Notes under the pieces: generated by a model | The model's database searches: none | The model's input: only the letters and a program-made list of their open reading frames with translations | What the model was told of the DNA's origin: nothing | Shown here: positions 9,301-18,050 of the stretch, piece after piece | How positions within the stretch are numbered: position 1 is the first letter of the stretch | How the letters are laid out: each line of letters begins with the position of its first letter | Made by a program: the position numbers and the translations under genes | Source: SAR202 cluster bacterium Io17-Chloro-G7 | Lineage (GTDB): Bacteria > Chloroflexota > Dehalococcoidia > UBA3495 | NCBI GenBank assembly: GCA_002817055.1 | Contig: MUCU01000062.1 | Span: 1-44,801 of the forward strand | Length of the DNA: 44,801 nt | Direction: 5' to 3'

Positions 9301-9309
9301 TGCTATAAT
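9301..9309 (+). promoter_or_regulatory. Extended -10 promoter (TGCTATAAT)
   Basis: A perfect TATAAT preceded by TGC lies 46 nt before the crotonase ATG. No good -35 box is seen at 17 bp, which fits an extended -10 promoter. The same nine bases recur before the SDR gene at 14113-14121. Confidence 0.55.
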
Positions 9310-9354
9310 CTCTGTGCTCCAGCCCATTCCACCAGCCCATTCCAGAGGAAATTC

Positions 9355-10173
9355 ATGCCCAGCTTCAGCCACGTCTTGCTGGAAAAAGACGCCTCCGAGC
9401 ACATCGCATGGCTGACGATTAACCGCCCCCAACGCCGCAACGCCATTGACGATTTAACGATTCGGGAATTGGCTGAAGCCATCGAGGACATTGGCTCGGA
9501 TGACGCGGTGCGCGTAGCAATACTAACCGGCGCCGGAGAAGCCTTTTGTGCTGGCGGCGACCTGCATACCTTGCCTGGAGGCGAAGAACCCGGGGCCTGG
9601 GCTTCGGAAAACACCGACGACATAAGCCGCAGTTTCAAATCCGCGCAGCGCCTCATTTTGGGACTCCAAGGGATTGAAAAACCGGTCATCGCTATGATTA
9701 ACGGAGTCGCAGTAGGGGCCGGGTTCGACCTGGCTTGTGCTTGCGACATCCGCATCGGCTCTCCCAAGGCCCGTTTCATGGTAGCCTATGTGAGGATTGG
9801 CCTGTTTCCGGGGTTCGGCGGCACCTGGGTGTACCCTCGCACCCTGGGAAGTATGGGCAAAGCGGCGGAGATGCTATTTACCGGCGACTTCATGGAGGCG
9901 GAAGAAGCCTATCGTTTGGGCTTCCTGAACAAGCTGGTGCCTGAAGATGAGCTTAAAGTCACCACTCTGGAGATGGCCCGCAAAATTGCTGCGGGACCTC
10001 CGATTGCCATTCGTCTATCCAAGCTTATGCTCTATCAAGGCCTGGAGTTCAATCTGGAAACAGCGCTAAAAATGGCTGCCGCTGCGGAAACAATCACGCT
10101 GACCTCCCGGGATCACCGAGAGGGCACCTCCGCAATTCGAGAGTCCAGAAAACCGTTGTACGAGGGCCGATAA
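9355..10173 (+). CDS. Enoyl-CoA hydratase/isomerase family protein
   Basis: Crotonase-fold protein of 272 residues from the ATG at 9355, which has AGAGGAA about 5 nt upstream; a longer frame from 9259 has no such site and crosses the promoter. Oxyanion-hole segments are present: GEAFCAGGDLHTL near 60-72 and INGVAVGAGFDLA near 105-117. One catalytic Glu is retained in AAEMLFTG. The position equal to Glu144 of rat mitochondrial hydratase appears to be Tyr (RFMVAYVRIGLFPG), so plain hydration of enoyl-CoA is doubtful. Its stop overlaps the prs start by one base (TAATG), so it is translationally coupled to prs. Confidence 0.85.
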   Translation: MPSFSHVLLEKDASEHIAWLTINRPQRRNAIDDLTIRELAEAIEDIGSDDAVRVAILTGAGEAFCAGGDLHTLPGGEEPGAWASENTDDISRSFKSAQRLILGLQGIEKPVIAMINGVAVGAGFDLACACDIRIGSPKARFMVAYVRIGLFPGFGGTWVYPRTLGSMGKAAEMLFTGDFMEAEEAYRLGFLNKLVPEDELKVTTLEMARKIAAGPPIAIRLSKLMLYQGLEFNLETALKMAAAAETITLTSRDHREGTSAIRESRKPLYEGR

Positions 10174-11123
10174 TGAAACCAGTGCTGGACGAACTGAAGA
10201 TTTTCACCGGGAATAGCCACCGAGGCTTGGCTGAATCCGTTTGCGATTACCTAGACATCCCTCTAGGCCAGGCAGAGGTGTTCAAGTTCGCTAACGATAA
10301 CACCTTCGTTCGCATCCAGGAAAACGTCCGCCAAAGGGACGTTTTTATTATTCAGCCCACCTCCTATCCAGTGAACGATAATTTAATGGAGTTGCTGATC
10401 ATGATCGACGCCTGTAAGCGGGCGTCGGCGGGGCGCATCACTGCGGTAATTCCCTACTACGGTTATGGCAGGACCGACAAAAAGGACCAACCCCGGGTGC
10501 CCATAACCGCTCGGTTGGTAGCCGATTTATTGACCGCCGCCGGAGCCGACCGAGTGCTCACGGTGGACCTCCATGCAGGCCAAATTCAAGGGTTTTTTAA
10601 TATTCCGGTGGACGAATTAACCGCCCTACCGATTTTGGCGGATTACTTCCAGAAGAAAGAAATACGTGACTTGGTGGTGGTGGCCGTGGACATCGGCATT
10701 AGCAAAAAAGCCCGCGACGTAGCCGACCGCCTTCACGCATCCTTGGCCATTATCGAAAAGCGAAGGGTGGGCAACGACGAAATCACCGAGACTATGAACG
10801 TTATAGGCGACGTCGAAGGCAAGGGAGCCCTTTTGTTCGATGATGAAATTGCCACCGGCGGTACCATCGTCAATGCCGCTTCCGCCTTGGCGGACCGCGG
10901 AGTCTCGGACGTATTCTGCTGTGTTACCCACCCGGTCCTATCGGGTAATGCCCCACAACTGATGGCCGAAAGTAAGTTTTCCGAGATAGTGGTGACCGAC
11001 ACCATCCCTGTAGCACCGGAAAAGCGAAACGGGAAGATTACCGTGCTCTCGGTTGCGCCCCTTTTGGGCGAAGCAATCTACCGTATACACAACGGACTGT
11101 CCGTAGGGGAAATGTTCAACTAA
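10173..11123 (+). CDS. prs: Ribose-phosphate pyrophosphokinase
   Basis: Makes PRPP from ribose 5-phosphate and ATP for nucleotide, His and Trp synthesis. 316 residues. Seen: IPYYGYGRTDKK (ATP-binding flexible region), DLHAGQIQGFF metal/ribose site, and the PRPP loop FDDEIATGGTIVNAA (VDDMIDTAGT in many class I enzymes). The start ATG overlaps the upstream stop. Odd: codons around residues 50-58 form a 9-bp stem (10321-10329 with 10337-10345) followed by a T-run, the shape of an intrinsic terminator inside the coding sequence. Confidence 0.95.
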   Translation: MKPVLDELKIFTGNSHRGLAESVCDYLDIPLGQAEVFKFANDNTFVRIQENVRQRDVFIIQPTSYPVNDNLMELLIMIDACKRASAGRITAVIPYYGYGRTDKKDQPRVPITARLVADLLTAAGADRVLTVDLHAGQIQGFFNIPVDELTALPILADYFQKKEIRDLVVVAVDIGISKKARDVADRLHASLAIIEKRRVGNDEITETMNVIGDVEGKGALLFDDEIATGGTIVNAASALADRGVSDVFCCVTHPVLSGNAPQLMAESKFSEIVVTDTIPVAPEKRNGKITVLSVAPLLGEAIYRIHNGLSVGEMFN

Positions 11124-11316
11124 CTCTTCTCGGATCGAATACTGTTACCCAACCTCAAGCGCGGATAATTCGGCTAGGCCTTAAATGACTCTGCCAGAGG
11201 TCAATCTTCCACACTGGACTGCGACTAGATCGCGGCCAAGCCTAACCATACGATTTCGATTTCCATATTGACTACTTGCCTACCGGCTTAACCGAAAATT
11301 GGAGGCCCATTGTATA

Positions 11317-12492
11317 ATGTACGATCTGATCATCAAGGGCGGAACGGTGGTCGACCCGTCACAAAAAATCCACGGTCTCAACGACGTTGCGGTTCAGGAC
11401 GGCAAGATCGCCAAGGTAGCACAGGATATCCCCAGTGAGGAGGCCAAGCGGGTCGTCGAGGTCAAGGGTAAGGTAGTGATTCCCGGATTGATCGACTTAC
11501 ACACTCACGTTTACGCCGGAGTCAACGCCAGCGGGGTAGACCCGGACATTGGCGGCGTACGGGCCGGTGTGACCACCATGGTCGACGCTGGCAGCGCGGG
11601 CTGCGACACCTTCGGAGGGTTTCCCAGGCACATTATCCCCAACACGGCTACAGAGATAATTTGCTTTCTTCACATTTGCCGAACCGGCCTGGCCACAACG
11701 CCGGATATTTTCAGTCGAGACAGTATCAACATGGACGGCACCGCACAGGTGATTTCCGAGAACCGGGGCATTATAGCCGGGATTAAGGCCCGAATGGTCA
11801 CTCCCGCCTTGGATATCATGGGAATGGAAATGCCCCGAATGGCGAAAAAGGCGGCCAAAGAGGCCGGAGTCAGGCTAATGGTCCACATTGGGGATACGCA
11901 AAAGCGCTACGATCCAAACGTGATCCGTGAACTCCTGCCTATCCTGGAGGAAGGGGATATCGTCACTCATTACTTCACCGCCAATCCCGGCGGCGTGCTG
12001 GACAGCGACGGAAAGCTGGTGCCGGAGGCCCAAGAAGCCCACGACCGCGGAGTGTGGCTGGACACAGCCCACGGTCGGATGAATTTCAGCTTCGACGTGG
12101 GCCAAAGAGTGTTGGACCAAGGAGTAAGTCCCCACTGCATCAGTACCGACCTGACTTTGCCTGGTCGCCAAAACACCGTGCACAGCATGACCGAGATGAT
12201 GACCCGCTTCCTAGCGATGGGGTTCACTTTCGACCAAGTAGTCACAATGTCCACCGAGAACCCGGCCAAGGCGGTGGGGGTTGAAGACCGCTTGGGCACA
12301 TTAAAGCCGGGAAAGCAAGCCGATATAACGGTGCTGGAAATCCAAGACGGCAACTGGGTGCTTTACGATGTGGTGGGCGGCTCCCGAAAGAGCGACAAAG
12401 CAGTTGTGCCGGTGCTATGCGTGAAAAAGGGTGAGGTATTCGAAGCGGGCTGGGGACCCCGTCCTTGGGGCTGGGAGCCTGACCAAGCCTAG
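11317..12492 (+). CDS. Amidohydrolase family metallohydrolase (dihydroorotase-like / deacetylase)
   Basis: Cytoplasmic TIM-barrel metal hydrolase, 391 residues. Metal-site motifs in order: DLHTHVY (HxH), an IKAR segment giving the likely carboxylated Lys, MVHIGD, THYFTANPGG and the Asp of STDLT. The C-terminal GTLKPGKQADITVLE strand pair is typical of amidohydrolases. The order resembles the Atu3266/EF0837-type amidohydrolase group, some of which act on acetylated hydroxy or amino acids; the substrate here is unknown. Start ATG at 11317 is preferred over a TTG at 11299 because GGAGG lies between them. Confidence 0.85.
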   Translation: MYDLIIKGGTVVDPSQKIHGLNDVAVQDGKIAKVAQDIPSEEAKRVVEVKGKVVIPGLIDLHTHVYAGVNASGVDPDIGGVRAGVTTMVDAGSAGCDTFGGFPRHIIPNTATEIICFLHICRTGLATTPDIFSRDSINMDGTAQVISENRGIIAGIKARMVTPALDIMGMEMPRMAKKAAKEAGVRLMVHIGDTQKRYDPNVIRELLPILEEGDIVTHYFTANPGGVLDSDGKLVPEAQEAHDRGVWLDTAHGRMNFSFDVGQRVLDQGVSPHCISTDLTLPGRQNTVHSMTEMMTRFLAMGFTFDQVVTMSTENPAKAVGVEDRLGTLKPGKQADITVLEIQDGNWVLYDVVGGSRKSDKAVVPVLCVKKGEVFEAGWGPRPWGWEPDQA

Positions 12493-12610
12493 GGTAGCCG
12501 AATCCACGGGCACAAGGAAAAAGAGCCAGAGGTTTCTTTTCAGGCAATTTGGCCGTTTTTCGGCTTATGCGGGTGAAATCGAACCTGCCCACAAGTAGTG
12601 TAGCCATAAC

Positions 12611-12678
12611 CGTTCGCGGTGAGCGTGTCGAAACACATTCTTGCGCAGAAGGACCCTTCGACAGGCTCAGGGCGAACG
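12611..12678. repeat. REP-like palindrome, family 1
   Basis: Arms 12611-12632 and 12657-12678 pair at 19 of 22 positions around a 24-nt loop. The sequence family is the same as at 36410-36475. It lies between two convergent genes, a common place for REP-type elements that can stabilise or terminate transcripts. Confidence 0.8.
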
Positions 12679-12711
12679 GTGGGCGCCAAACCCAATTTCC
12701 GCATCTAGGCC

Positions 12712-13854
12712 TTAATGCCCTTGCTGCTTCGACCGCTTGGGCACCAGCTTTTTGGAAATCCGGCGGATGTCTGCCAGGGGACGGAACTTGGGCCTTATGT
12801 TGTTGGCAATGAGCGGAGCAAGCTGCTCGTTACCAGCAATCAAAGGCGCCATCCAGCCCCTCAGTTCCTTCATTGTGGGTGTTTTTGTCTCCCAACTTGG
12901 CACCAAAGACTCCAGGGCATGCCACTGCTTTTCGCCGCGAAACTTGGTCATTACCGTGCCCTTGGCTTCCATCACCGCCAAAGCGCCGCCAGCCATGTCC
13001 CACATTCTGGGAGCCCCAAATATGGAGTACTGCATCACACCGATGGCTGTCATCGCCAGTTCGTAGGCAATGCTGCCCGTGGTGCGCAATTCGCCAGCCT
13101 TGGAGCGCACTTTAGGAGCAAACTGGGTGGTAACAGGAAAGTAACCGGGCAATCCGATCAGTTTGTTAGCTACCAACTCTTTGGACTGGTATACGGAAAC
13201 CGGTTCATCATCCGCAAAACAACCACCGCCTTTGCGGCAGTGCAGCACAAATCCGCGCTTGGGATTAGGCCAAGGAATAAACAATGCGGCCGCCACCGGC
13301 AAGCCCCGGTGCAACACGCCTATGGAACAAGCATAGACCGGGAGACCGTTTAGAAAATTCGTCGTGCCGTCCAAGGGGTCCAATACCCAGAGGTAATCGG
13401 GTGAAGGCTCTTCAACTGACTCGGTGGCTCCACTGGACTCGGTAGTTCCACGGGACTCACTGGCTTCACGGTACTCACTGTCTTCGCTGGCAGGCTCTTT
13501 GTCGCCAGAATGATGCCCGGTTCCCCCTACTCCATTGTGCGCCACGCCAGACGACTCTCCCGATTTGGCGCCAGACCCTACATTCCTATCGGCGCTGGCT
13601 TTATCGGCGCTGCTTTCCGACTCGGGGGTCTCTTCCCCCAATATTCCGTGGCCGGGAAATCTGCGGTTAATCTCCTTGGACAAGAATTCCTGGCAAGATT
13701 TGTCAACTTCGGTTACTGGGTCTCGTTGGTCTTTATCCTTGTACTCGACGGATATCCTCTTACCGAAATGCCCACCCAAAATTCCACCAGCACCCCAAGC
13801 CATTTCCACGGCGGCCAATTCGATTTGTTGGGCTAGGGCATCATCTACGGGCAT
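12712..13854 (-). CDS. Inositol monophosphatase family protein with a disordered insertion
   Basis: Mg-dependent phosphatase fold, 380 residues against about 260-270 for the family. Metal ligands: ILGEE at 71-75, WVLDPLDGTTNF at 156-167, and WDMAGG near 290. Between the first two lies an extra segment of about 74 residues (77-150) made almost wholly of Ser, Glu, Gly, Ala, Thr and Asp. Its end is four hexads, DSEYRE, ASESRG, TTESSG and ATESVE (125-148), from an 18-nt tandem repeat. The C-terminus is also extended and basic (KKLVPKRSKQQGH). Substrate could be inositol phosphate, PAP or a sugar phosphate; the sequence does not decide. Confidence 0.85.
   Translation of the reverse strand: MPVDDALAQQIELAAVEMAWGAGGILGGHFGKRISVEYKDKDQRDPVTEVDKSCQEFLSKEINRRFPGHGILGEETPESESSADKASADRNVGSGAKSGESSGVAHNGVGGTGHHSGDKEPASEDSEYREASESRGTTESSGATESVEEPSPDYLWVLDPLDGTTNFLNGLPVYACSIGVLHRGLPVAAALFIPWPNPKRGFVLHCRKGGGCFADDEPVSVYQSKELVANKLIGLPGYFPVTTQFAPKVRSKAGELRTTGSIAYELAMTAIGVMQYSIFGAPRMWDMAGGALAVMEAKGTVMTKFRGEKQWHALESLVPSWETKTPTMKELRGWMAPLIAGNEQLAPLIANNIRPKFRPLADIRRISKKLVPKRSKQQGH
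13411..13482 (-). repeat. In-frame 18-nt tandem repeat, four copies
   Basis: Units 13411-13428, 13429-13446, 13447-13464 and 13465-13482 share a gactcg/gactca core and encode successive hexapeptides in the phosphatase insertion. The period is a multiple of three, so copy number can change without a frameshift. Confidence 0.85.
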
Positions 13855-14112
13855 ACTTAGTTCCTATACCTGCCGGCAATTTCAGTTCTTGATTCTTTGT
13901 GAAGGCTGGAATACCCCAACCATCTTGATCGAGCAAAGGCTTTAATGCCAGCCTTGATGGGTGTGACGAATTGCTCCTCCCATACACTGCTCAGTCGCCA
14001 GATACGTACAAAATCATCACAGGGTTTGGTTCTTCGGCAGCCTCTCTTCCAAGTATAGCACCGGTCTAATTTGGCTCGGGACCAATTCTAACCCAGTCCG
14101 CAAAACCCGAGG
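13855..14112. other. Intergenic gap between divergent phosphatase and SDR genes
   Basis: No ORF with support. An extended -10 at its right end serves the SDR gene. Nothing else was recognised. Confidence 0.5.
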
Positions 14113-14121
14113 TGCTATAAT
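14113..14121 (+). promoter_or_regulatory. Extended -10 promoter (TGCTATAAT)
   Basis: Identical to the element before the crotonase gene, 62 nt upstream of the SDR ATG. No clear -35 box. Confidence 0.55.
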
Positions 14122-14183
14122 CAATTTTCTTGCTACGCACGGCAATCTCTCTAGCCATGCAATTGGCTTAAATCGAGGAAATA

Positions 14184-14975
14184 ATGGATCTAGGTCTTAA
14201 GGGTAAAGTCGCCATCGTTGGCGGCGCCAGCAAGGGGCTGGGAAGGGCTTGTGCCCAAGTTTTAGCCGAAGAAGGGGCCAACGTGGTCATTTGCAGCCGA
14301 ACCAAACCCGACTTGGAAAAGGCTGCCGAAGAAATCGCCAGCACCGGAAGCGGCGAAGTAATGACATTCTCTGGCGACCTTGACAGTCACCAGACTATTC
14401 AAGACTTAGTCGCCGCGACGAAATCCAGGTTCGGGCGCTTGGACATCATGGTCAACAACTCGGGCGGTCCTCCCCTGGCTAGGGCCGCCACAGCCACGGA
14501 AGAGCAGTGGGAAACAGCCCTGCAGCGCTCGTTGCTGTTTTTCGCTCGCATGTGCCGGGAAGCATTGCCCCACCTGAAGGAACAGGGTGGAGGGCGCATC
14601 ATTAATATTCTGGCAAGTACAGTTTATCAACCAATCGACAACCTTGCTTTGTCCGGCGCCACTCGAATGGGGGTTGTCGCCTTCGCCAAGAGCCTTGCCG
14701 ACGAAGTAGGCAAAGATAACATCCTGGTAAACAACGTCTGCCCCGGCTCCATACTGAGCGACAGGATGCTATCCAACGTCACGTCCCGAGCCAACGAGAT
14801 GGGAATTTCAGTGGAGGAGGCTTTAGCCCAGCGAGCCTCCGGGACCGCTGTGGGCAGAATTGGCGAACCCGTAGAGATGGCAAACCTGGTTGCTTTCTTG
14901 GCGTCCGACAAATCCAGCTACATTACCGGCACCACTATCCTGGTCGACGGCGGCTTGGTGCGTTCGGTCATGTAA
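14184..14975 (+). CDS. SDR family oxidoreductase (atypical active site)
   Basis: Rossmann-fold protein of 263 residues. The cofactor motif GGASKGLG (13-20) and NNSGG near 91-95 are present, and the C-terminus [14 protein letters not shown]...DGG is typical of FabG-like enzymes. After the catalytic-Ser strand (ILASTVYQP) the usual Y-x-x-x-K is missing: the region reads [10 protein letters not shown], so Tyr is Leu/Ser and Lys is Arg or absent. A known FabG-like subgroup has this pattern, so the protein is probably functional but not a standard ketoreductase. AGGA lies 6 nt before the ATG. Confidence 0.88.
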   Translation: MDLGLKGKVAIVGGASKGLGRACAQVLAEEGANVVICSRTKPDLEKAAEEIASTGSGEVMTFSGDLDSHQTIQDLVAATKSRFGRLDIMVNNSGGPPLARAATATEEQWETALQRSLLFFARMCREALPHLKEQGGGRIINILASTVYQPIDNLALSGATRMGVVAFAKSLADEVGKDNILVNNVCPGSILSDRMLSNVTSRANEMGISVEEALAQRASGTAVGRIGEPVEMANLVAFLASDKSSYITGTTILVDGGLVRSVM

Positions 14976-15596
14976 ATGTTGCGCCCAAGGACCCTGACCC
15001 TTGTGGTGGCAAGCGCAGTAACCCTTTATTGGCCCGGCGTTGTCTCACATCGTGTGGCCCGGCATTGTCTCACGTCGTGGCTTCACGCTTTATTACCCGT
15101 ACATCAGTCATAACTACTTTCGTCGGAATCTTCGTGGATTTCTATGCTAGTAGAACTGTGCCGGTAGAAGCATCCGGGCCGAGCTAAATTGTTCGAGTTA
15201 GACAAGTCCTAGGAAGGGTGTATCCCGCCAATCCTAATTTACGGAAGATAATTCGACAACAGGTGGCTATGTTCCCCCAGTTGTAACCGATTTGCTGGCC
15301 TCCAAGAACCTGCTTGGTTTAGACATTCGTTGAATTTTTGTGGTGATCTTTTTACGATTTGCGTAATTATCCCGCATAATTGATCTATTTACGCTTATAT
15401 ATACCACAGATAAATCCTATCTATTTCAGTTCCTATAGGGTATAGTAACTCACAGTTCTAATTTAACGCATTTTGCCATACGGGTTTAACGTATCATAAC
15501 CGTACTGGTTATATATCGGATTTCCAACCGGAGATTTGCCCTGCGTCCATTCAATCTTCTGGTTAGAATGAAATTTAGCTCAGTAGAAAGTCTGGC
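14976..15596. other. Long AT-richer intergenic region before the response regulator
   Basis: About 620 bp without a supportable ORF. The first part has a 25-bp tandem duplication (15031-15080). The part from 15300 is AT-rich and may hold the response regulator promoter, but no box pair was convincing. Confidence 0.5.
15031..15080. repeat. 25-bp tandem duplication
   Basis: Copies 15031-15055 and 15056-15080 match at about 22 of 25 bases, directly abutting. Non-coding. Confidence 0.8.
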
Positions 15597-16358
15597 ATGC
15601 AATTATTAATGCCGCGGAGGTCGGAGGCACCCGCAACTGCAATGCAGCAGGAATCAGATAACGGCCAGTTGATATATGTGATTGACAGCGATTCGTCCAT
15701 CACAAGGCTTATCGCTCTTAATCTGACCGCCAAAGGCTACGAGGTCAAGGTGTTCTCCCGAGGCCACGAGGCCCTGGCTATTCTCGAAAATGACCGGCCA
15801 AACTTGGTTTTGATGGGCCTGTTGTTGCCGGATTGTGACGGATTGGAAATAGCCAGGTTGATCCGGCAGTGCTCCGCCGTCCCTATCATAATTCTCAGTG
15901 TGCTGGATGAAATGGCGTCAAAAATAGCTGCACTGGACTCGGGTGTGGACGACTACATCACCAAACCCTTCCGAATGGAGGAGTTGCTTGCCCGGGTCCG
16001 GGCCATTCTCCGTCGAACTTTCCACGCCCACACCGCATTAGCCCACGCCGATAACGCATATCGCTACGGTGGGTTGCTGATTGACCTGCACGGCATGACC
16101 GTGACTAGTCATAACAAGAACGTGAGTTTGACGCCGAGAGAGTGGTCCACGTTGCAGATCTTAATGGAAAACGTCGGACGTGTGGTAAGTCCCAAAAATC
16201 TGCTCCATGAAACCAATAGGCGGCGCAACGGGACCCATCACGACAATGCCCGAGCCTATATCACGCGTTTGAGAAGGAAGTTGGAGCCAGACCCGCACAA
16301 CCCTCGATACATCCTTTCCGAGCGCGGTCTGGGTTACCGCTTGGTGGATCCTGACTAG
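15597..16358 (+). CDS. OmpR-type response regulator lacking the phospho-acceptor Asp
   Basis: 253 residues: receiver domain about 25-140, winged-helix DNA-binding domain about 150-250 (LTPREWSTLQIL, YITRLRRKLEPD, ERGLGYRL). The receiver keeps the acidic start (VIDSDSS), the switch Ser (IILSV) and the Lys of ITKPF. The strand-3 aspartate is replaced: PNLVLMGLLLP has Gly74 where LD is expected. The codon is GGC at 15816-15818, one base from GAC. It is thus an atypical receiver that cannot be phosphorylated in the usual way, unless a point mutation or sequencing error is involved. No histidine kinase is adjacent. The first 24 residues precede the domain, so a later ATG (residue 16) is possible. 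Confidence 0.88.
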   Translation: MQLLMPRRSEAPATAMQQESDNGQLIYVIDSDSSITRLIALNLTAKGYEVKVFSRGHEALAILENDRPNLVLMGLLLPDCDGLEIARLIRQCSAVPIIILSVLDEMASKIAALDSGVDDYITKPFRMEELLARVRAILRRTFHAHTALAHADNAYRYGGLLIDLHGMTVTSHNKNVSLTPREWSTLQILMENVGRVVSPKNLLHETNRRRNGTHHDNARAYITRLRRKLEPDPHNPRYILSERGLGYRLVDPD

Positions 16359-16457
16359 AGAATAAATCGGCGTTACCCAATAGCGAACATTGGATAATGC
16401 CGACGTTCGAGACCTTTAGATTTAGGGAAGGAAAACCGGGCTCCAAGACCGGGCCAA

Positions 16458-16865
16458 TCAAGAAACTGGCTTAAAGTAAGGCACACTAACTTGGTCGTTG
16501 GCGCGCATGAAAGTGACCTCGACCGGCATTCCGATCTCCACCATTCCAGGGTCGCATTCCACAATGTTGGTAAACATCTTAATCCCTTCCTCCAATTCCA
16601 CAAGGGCCAGGACATAAGGACCCTCGTTAAAACCCGGCGTCCGGTTCTGGTAGGTCACAGTGTATGTCCAAACTGTCCCTTTCCCGGAAGATTGGACCCA
16701 CTGGACGTCGTCTGACCAGCAATTGGAGCAGATGCCTCTGGGATAAAACTGGAACTCGGAGCATTTATCGCACTTCTGGAGCAGCAACCTACCTTGGCGA
16801 CATGCATCCCAATAGGGCTTGGTTTCGCCTACAATGGTCGGCAACGGTTTGTTCCAATCCGGCAT
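16458..16865 (-). CDS. Zn-ribbon/OB-fold protein (DUF35), thiolase partner
   Basis: 135 residues. N-terminal rubredoxin-like zinc ribbon CDKCSEFQFYPRGICSNC (CxxC...CxxC, residues 32-49), then an OB-fold with GTVWTYTV and PYVLALVELEEG. Such DUF35 proteins bind acyl-CoA and partner with thiolase-like SCP2 proteins encoded beside them. The ATG at 16865 follows the thiolase stop by 3 nt, and GGAGGG lies at a good distance upstream inside the thiolase end. The two surely form one transcript. Confidence 0.9.
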   Translation of the reverse strand: MPDWNKPLPTIVGETKPYWDACRQGRLLLQKCDKCSEFQFYPRGICSNCWSDDVQWVQSSGKGTVWTYTVTYQNRTPGFNEGPYVLALVELEEGIKMFTNIVECDPGMVEIGMPVEVTFMRANDQVSVPYFKPVS

Positions 16866-16868
16866 TGT

Positions 16869-18050
16869 CTAATCCCTCCCCAGAATTACGGTGCCGCCAC
16901 TATGCCTGGAACCCAGGGCCCCACCGGTACCGTGGCATAAAGCTATCTTGCAGTCGGGCACCTGACGGGGCGTGCCCTCAAACTGGCGCCGCAACTGCCT
17001 AGTCGCCTCAAGCAACAAAAACAGACCGCGCATCCCCGGATGATTAGAGGAAAGACCGCCTCCATCGGTATTTATGGGCAACTCGCCGCCTAACTGTATC
17101 CGTCCACCCGAAATAAAGCTTCCGCCTTCACCCTTTTCGCAAAATCCCAGGTCCTCCAGGGTTTCCACCACGGTGATGGTAAACGAGTCGTAAATCATTG
17201 CCATGTCGATGTCTTGATGGGTTACTCCGGCCATGGCAAAGGCGGGCTCGTGGCTCTGTTTAGCCGCAATATACATGAGGTCCCTCTTGCCGGCCCCTTG
17301 GTGGGCCACCGCTTCGCCAGCGCCCAACACCCACACCGGGGTGTGGCGGCAATTTCGTGCCACCTCAGGGGAAGCCACCACCACTGCGCCACCGCCATCG
17401 GTAATCACGCAGCAGTCCATCAGATGCAGCGGTGAAGAGATGACCCGGGACCTTACTACGTCCTCCACGGTGATGAGGTTGCGGAACAAGGCTTCCGGAT
17501 TCATGGATGCGTGCTTTCGCATGGCCACGGCGACCTCGGCCAATTGCTCCGAAGTTGTGCCGTAGAGCTTCATGTGCCGTTGGGCGATCATGGCGTAGAG
17601 GCCGACGGTGGTGAGACCGTACAGCTCTTCGAAGCTGTCCGGAGAAGGGTCCAGCCTGGGATGGCCGAACCGGGACACGCCGCCTGTGCCTACCGAAACC
17701 CCACCGGACCGGGCCAGGGTGCTGTAGGTGATCACGGCGCAGTTTATGCGGCCGCCAGCAATGGCGTTTAGAGCGTGTGAAAGGTGAAACTCGAAAGAAC
17801 CACCGCCTACCGTGGTGTTGTCCACCATTTTGGGATTCATATCCAGGTAGTCGGCCAATGCCAAACCACTGTTGCGTATGGACATGGAAGCCGTGAGCAA
17901 CCCGTCCACGTCGTTTTTAGTGAGGCCGGCATCATCCAGTGCCTTGATGATGCTTTCTCCTTGAAGTTGCAACTCGCTCTTGTCGGGAGCATAGCGAGTG
18001 ATGTGCTCATGAATACCCACTATGGCGGCACCATGGTTAAGATCGGCCAT
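16869..18050 (-). CDS. Thiolase family protein (SCP-x/lipid-transfer type)
   Basis: 393 residues with the thiolase fold: GLLTAS near 50, CVITDGGGAVVV near 214-225, MIYDSFTITVVETLEDLGFC near 284-303, NTDGGGLSSNHPGM, and the C-terminal CHGTGGALGSRHSGGTVIL. It belongs to the non-degradative or side-chain-cleaving thiolase group encoded with DUF35 proteins, acting on acyl-CoA. The reaction is not fixed by sequence: retro-aldol cleavage of sterol-type side chains is one known role. GGAGG precedes the ATG by about 10 nt. First gene of the pair. Confidence 0.87.
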   Translation of the reverse strand: MADLNHGAAIVGIHEHITRYAPDKSELQLQGESIIKALDDAGLTKNDVDGLLTASMSIRNSGLALADYLDMNPKMVDNTTVGGGSFEFHLSHALNAIAGGRINCAVITYSTLARSGGVSVGTGGVSRFGHPRLDPSPDSFEELYGLTTVGLYAMIAQRHMKLYGTTSEQLAEVAVAMRKHASMNPEALFRNLITVEDVVRSRVISSPLHLMDCCVITDGGGAVVVASPEVARNCRHTPVWVLGAGEAVAHQGAGKRDLMYIAAKQSHEPAFAMAGVTHQDIDMAMIYDSFTITVVETLEDLGFCEKGEGGSFISGGRIQLGGELPINTDGGGLSSNHPGMRGLFLLLEATRQLRRQFEGTPRQVPDCKIALCHGTGGALGSRHSGGTVILGRD

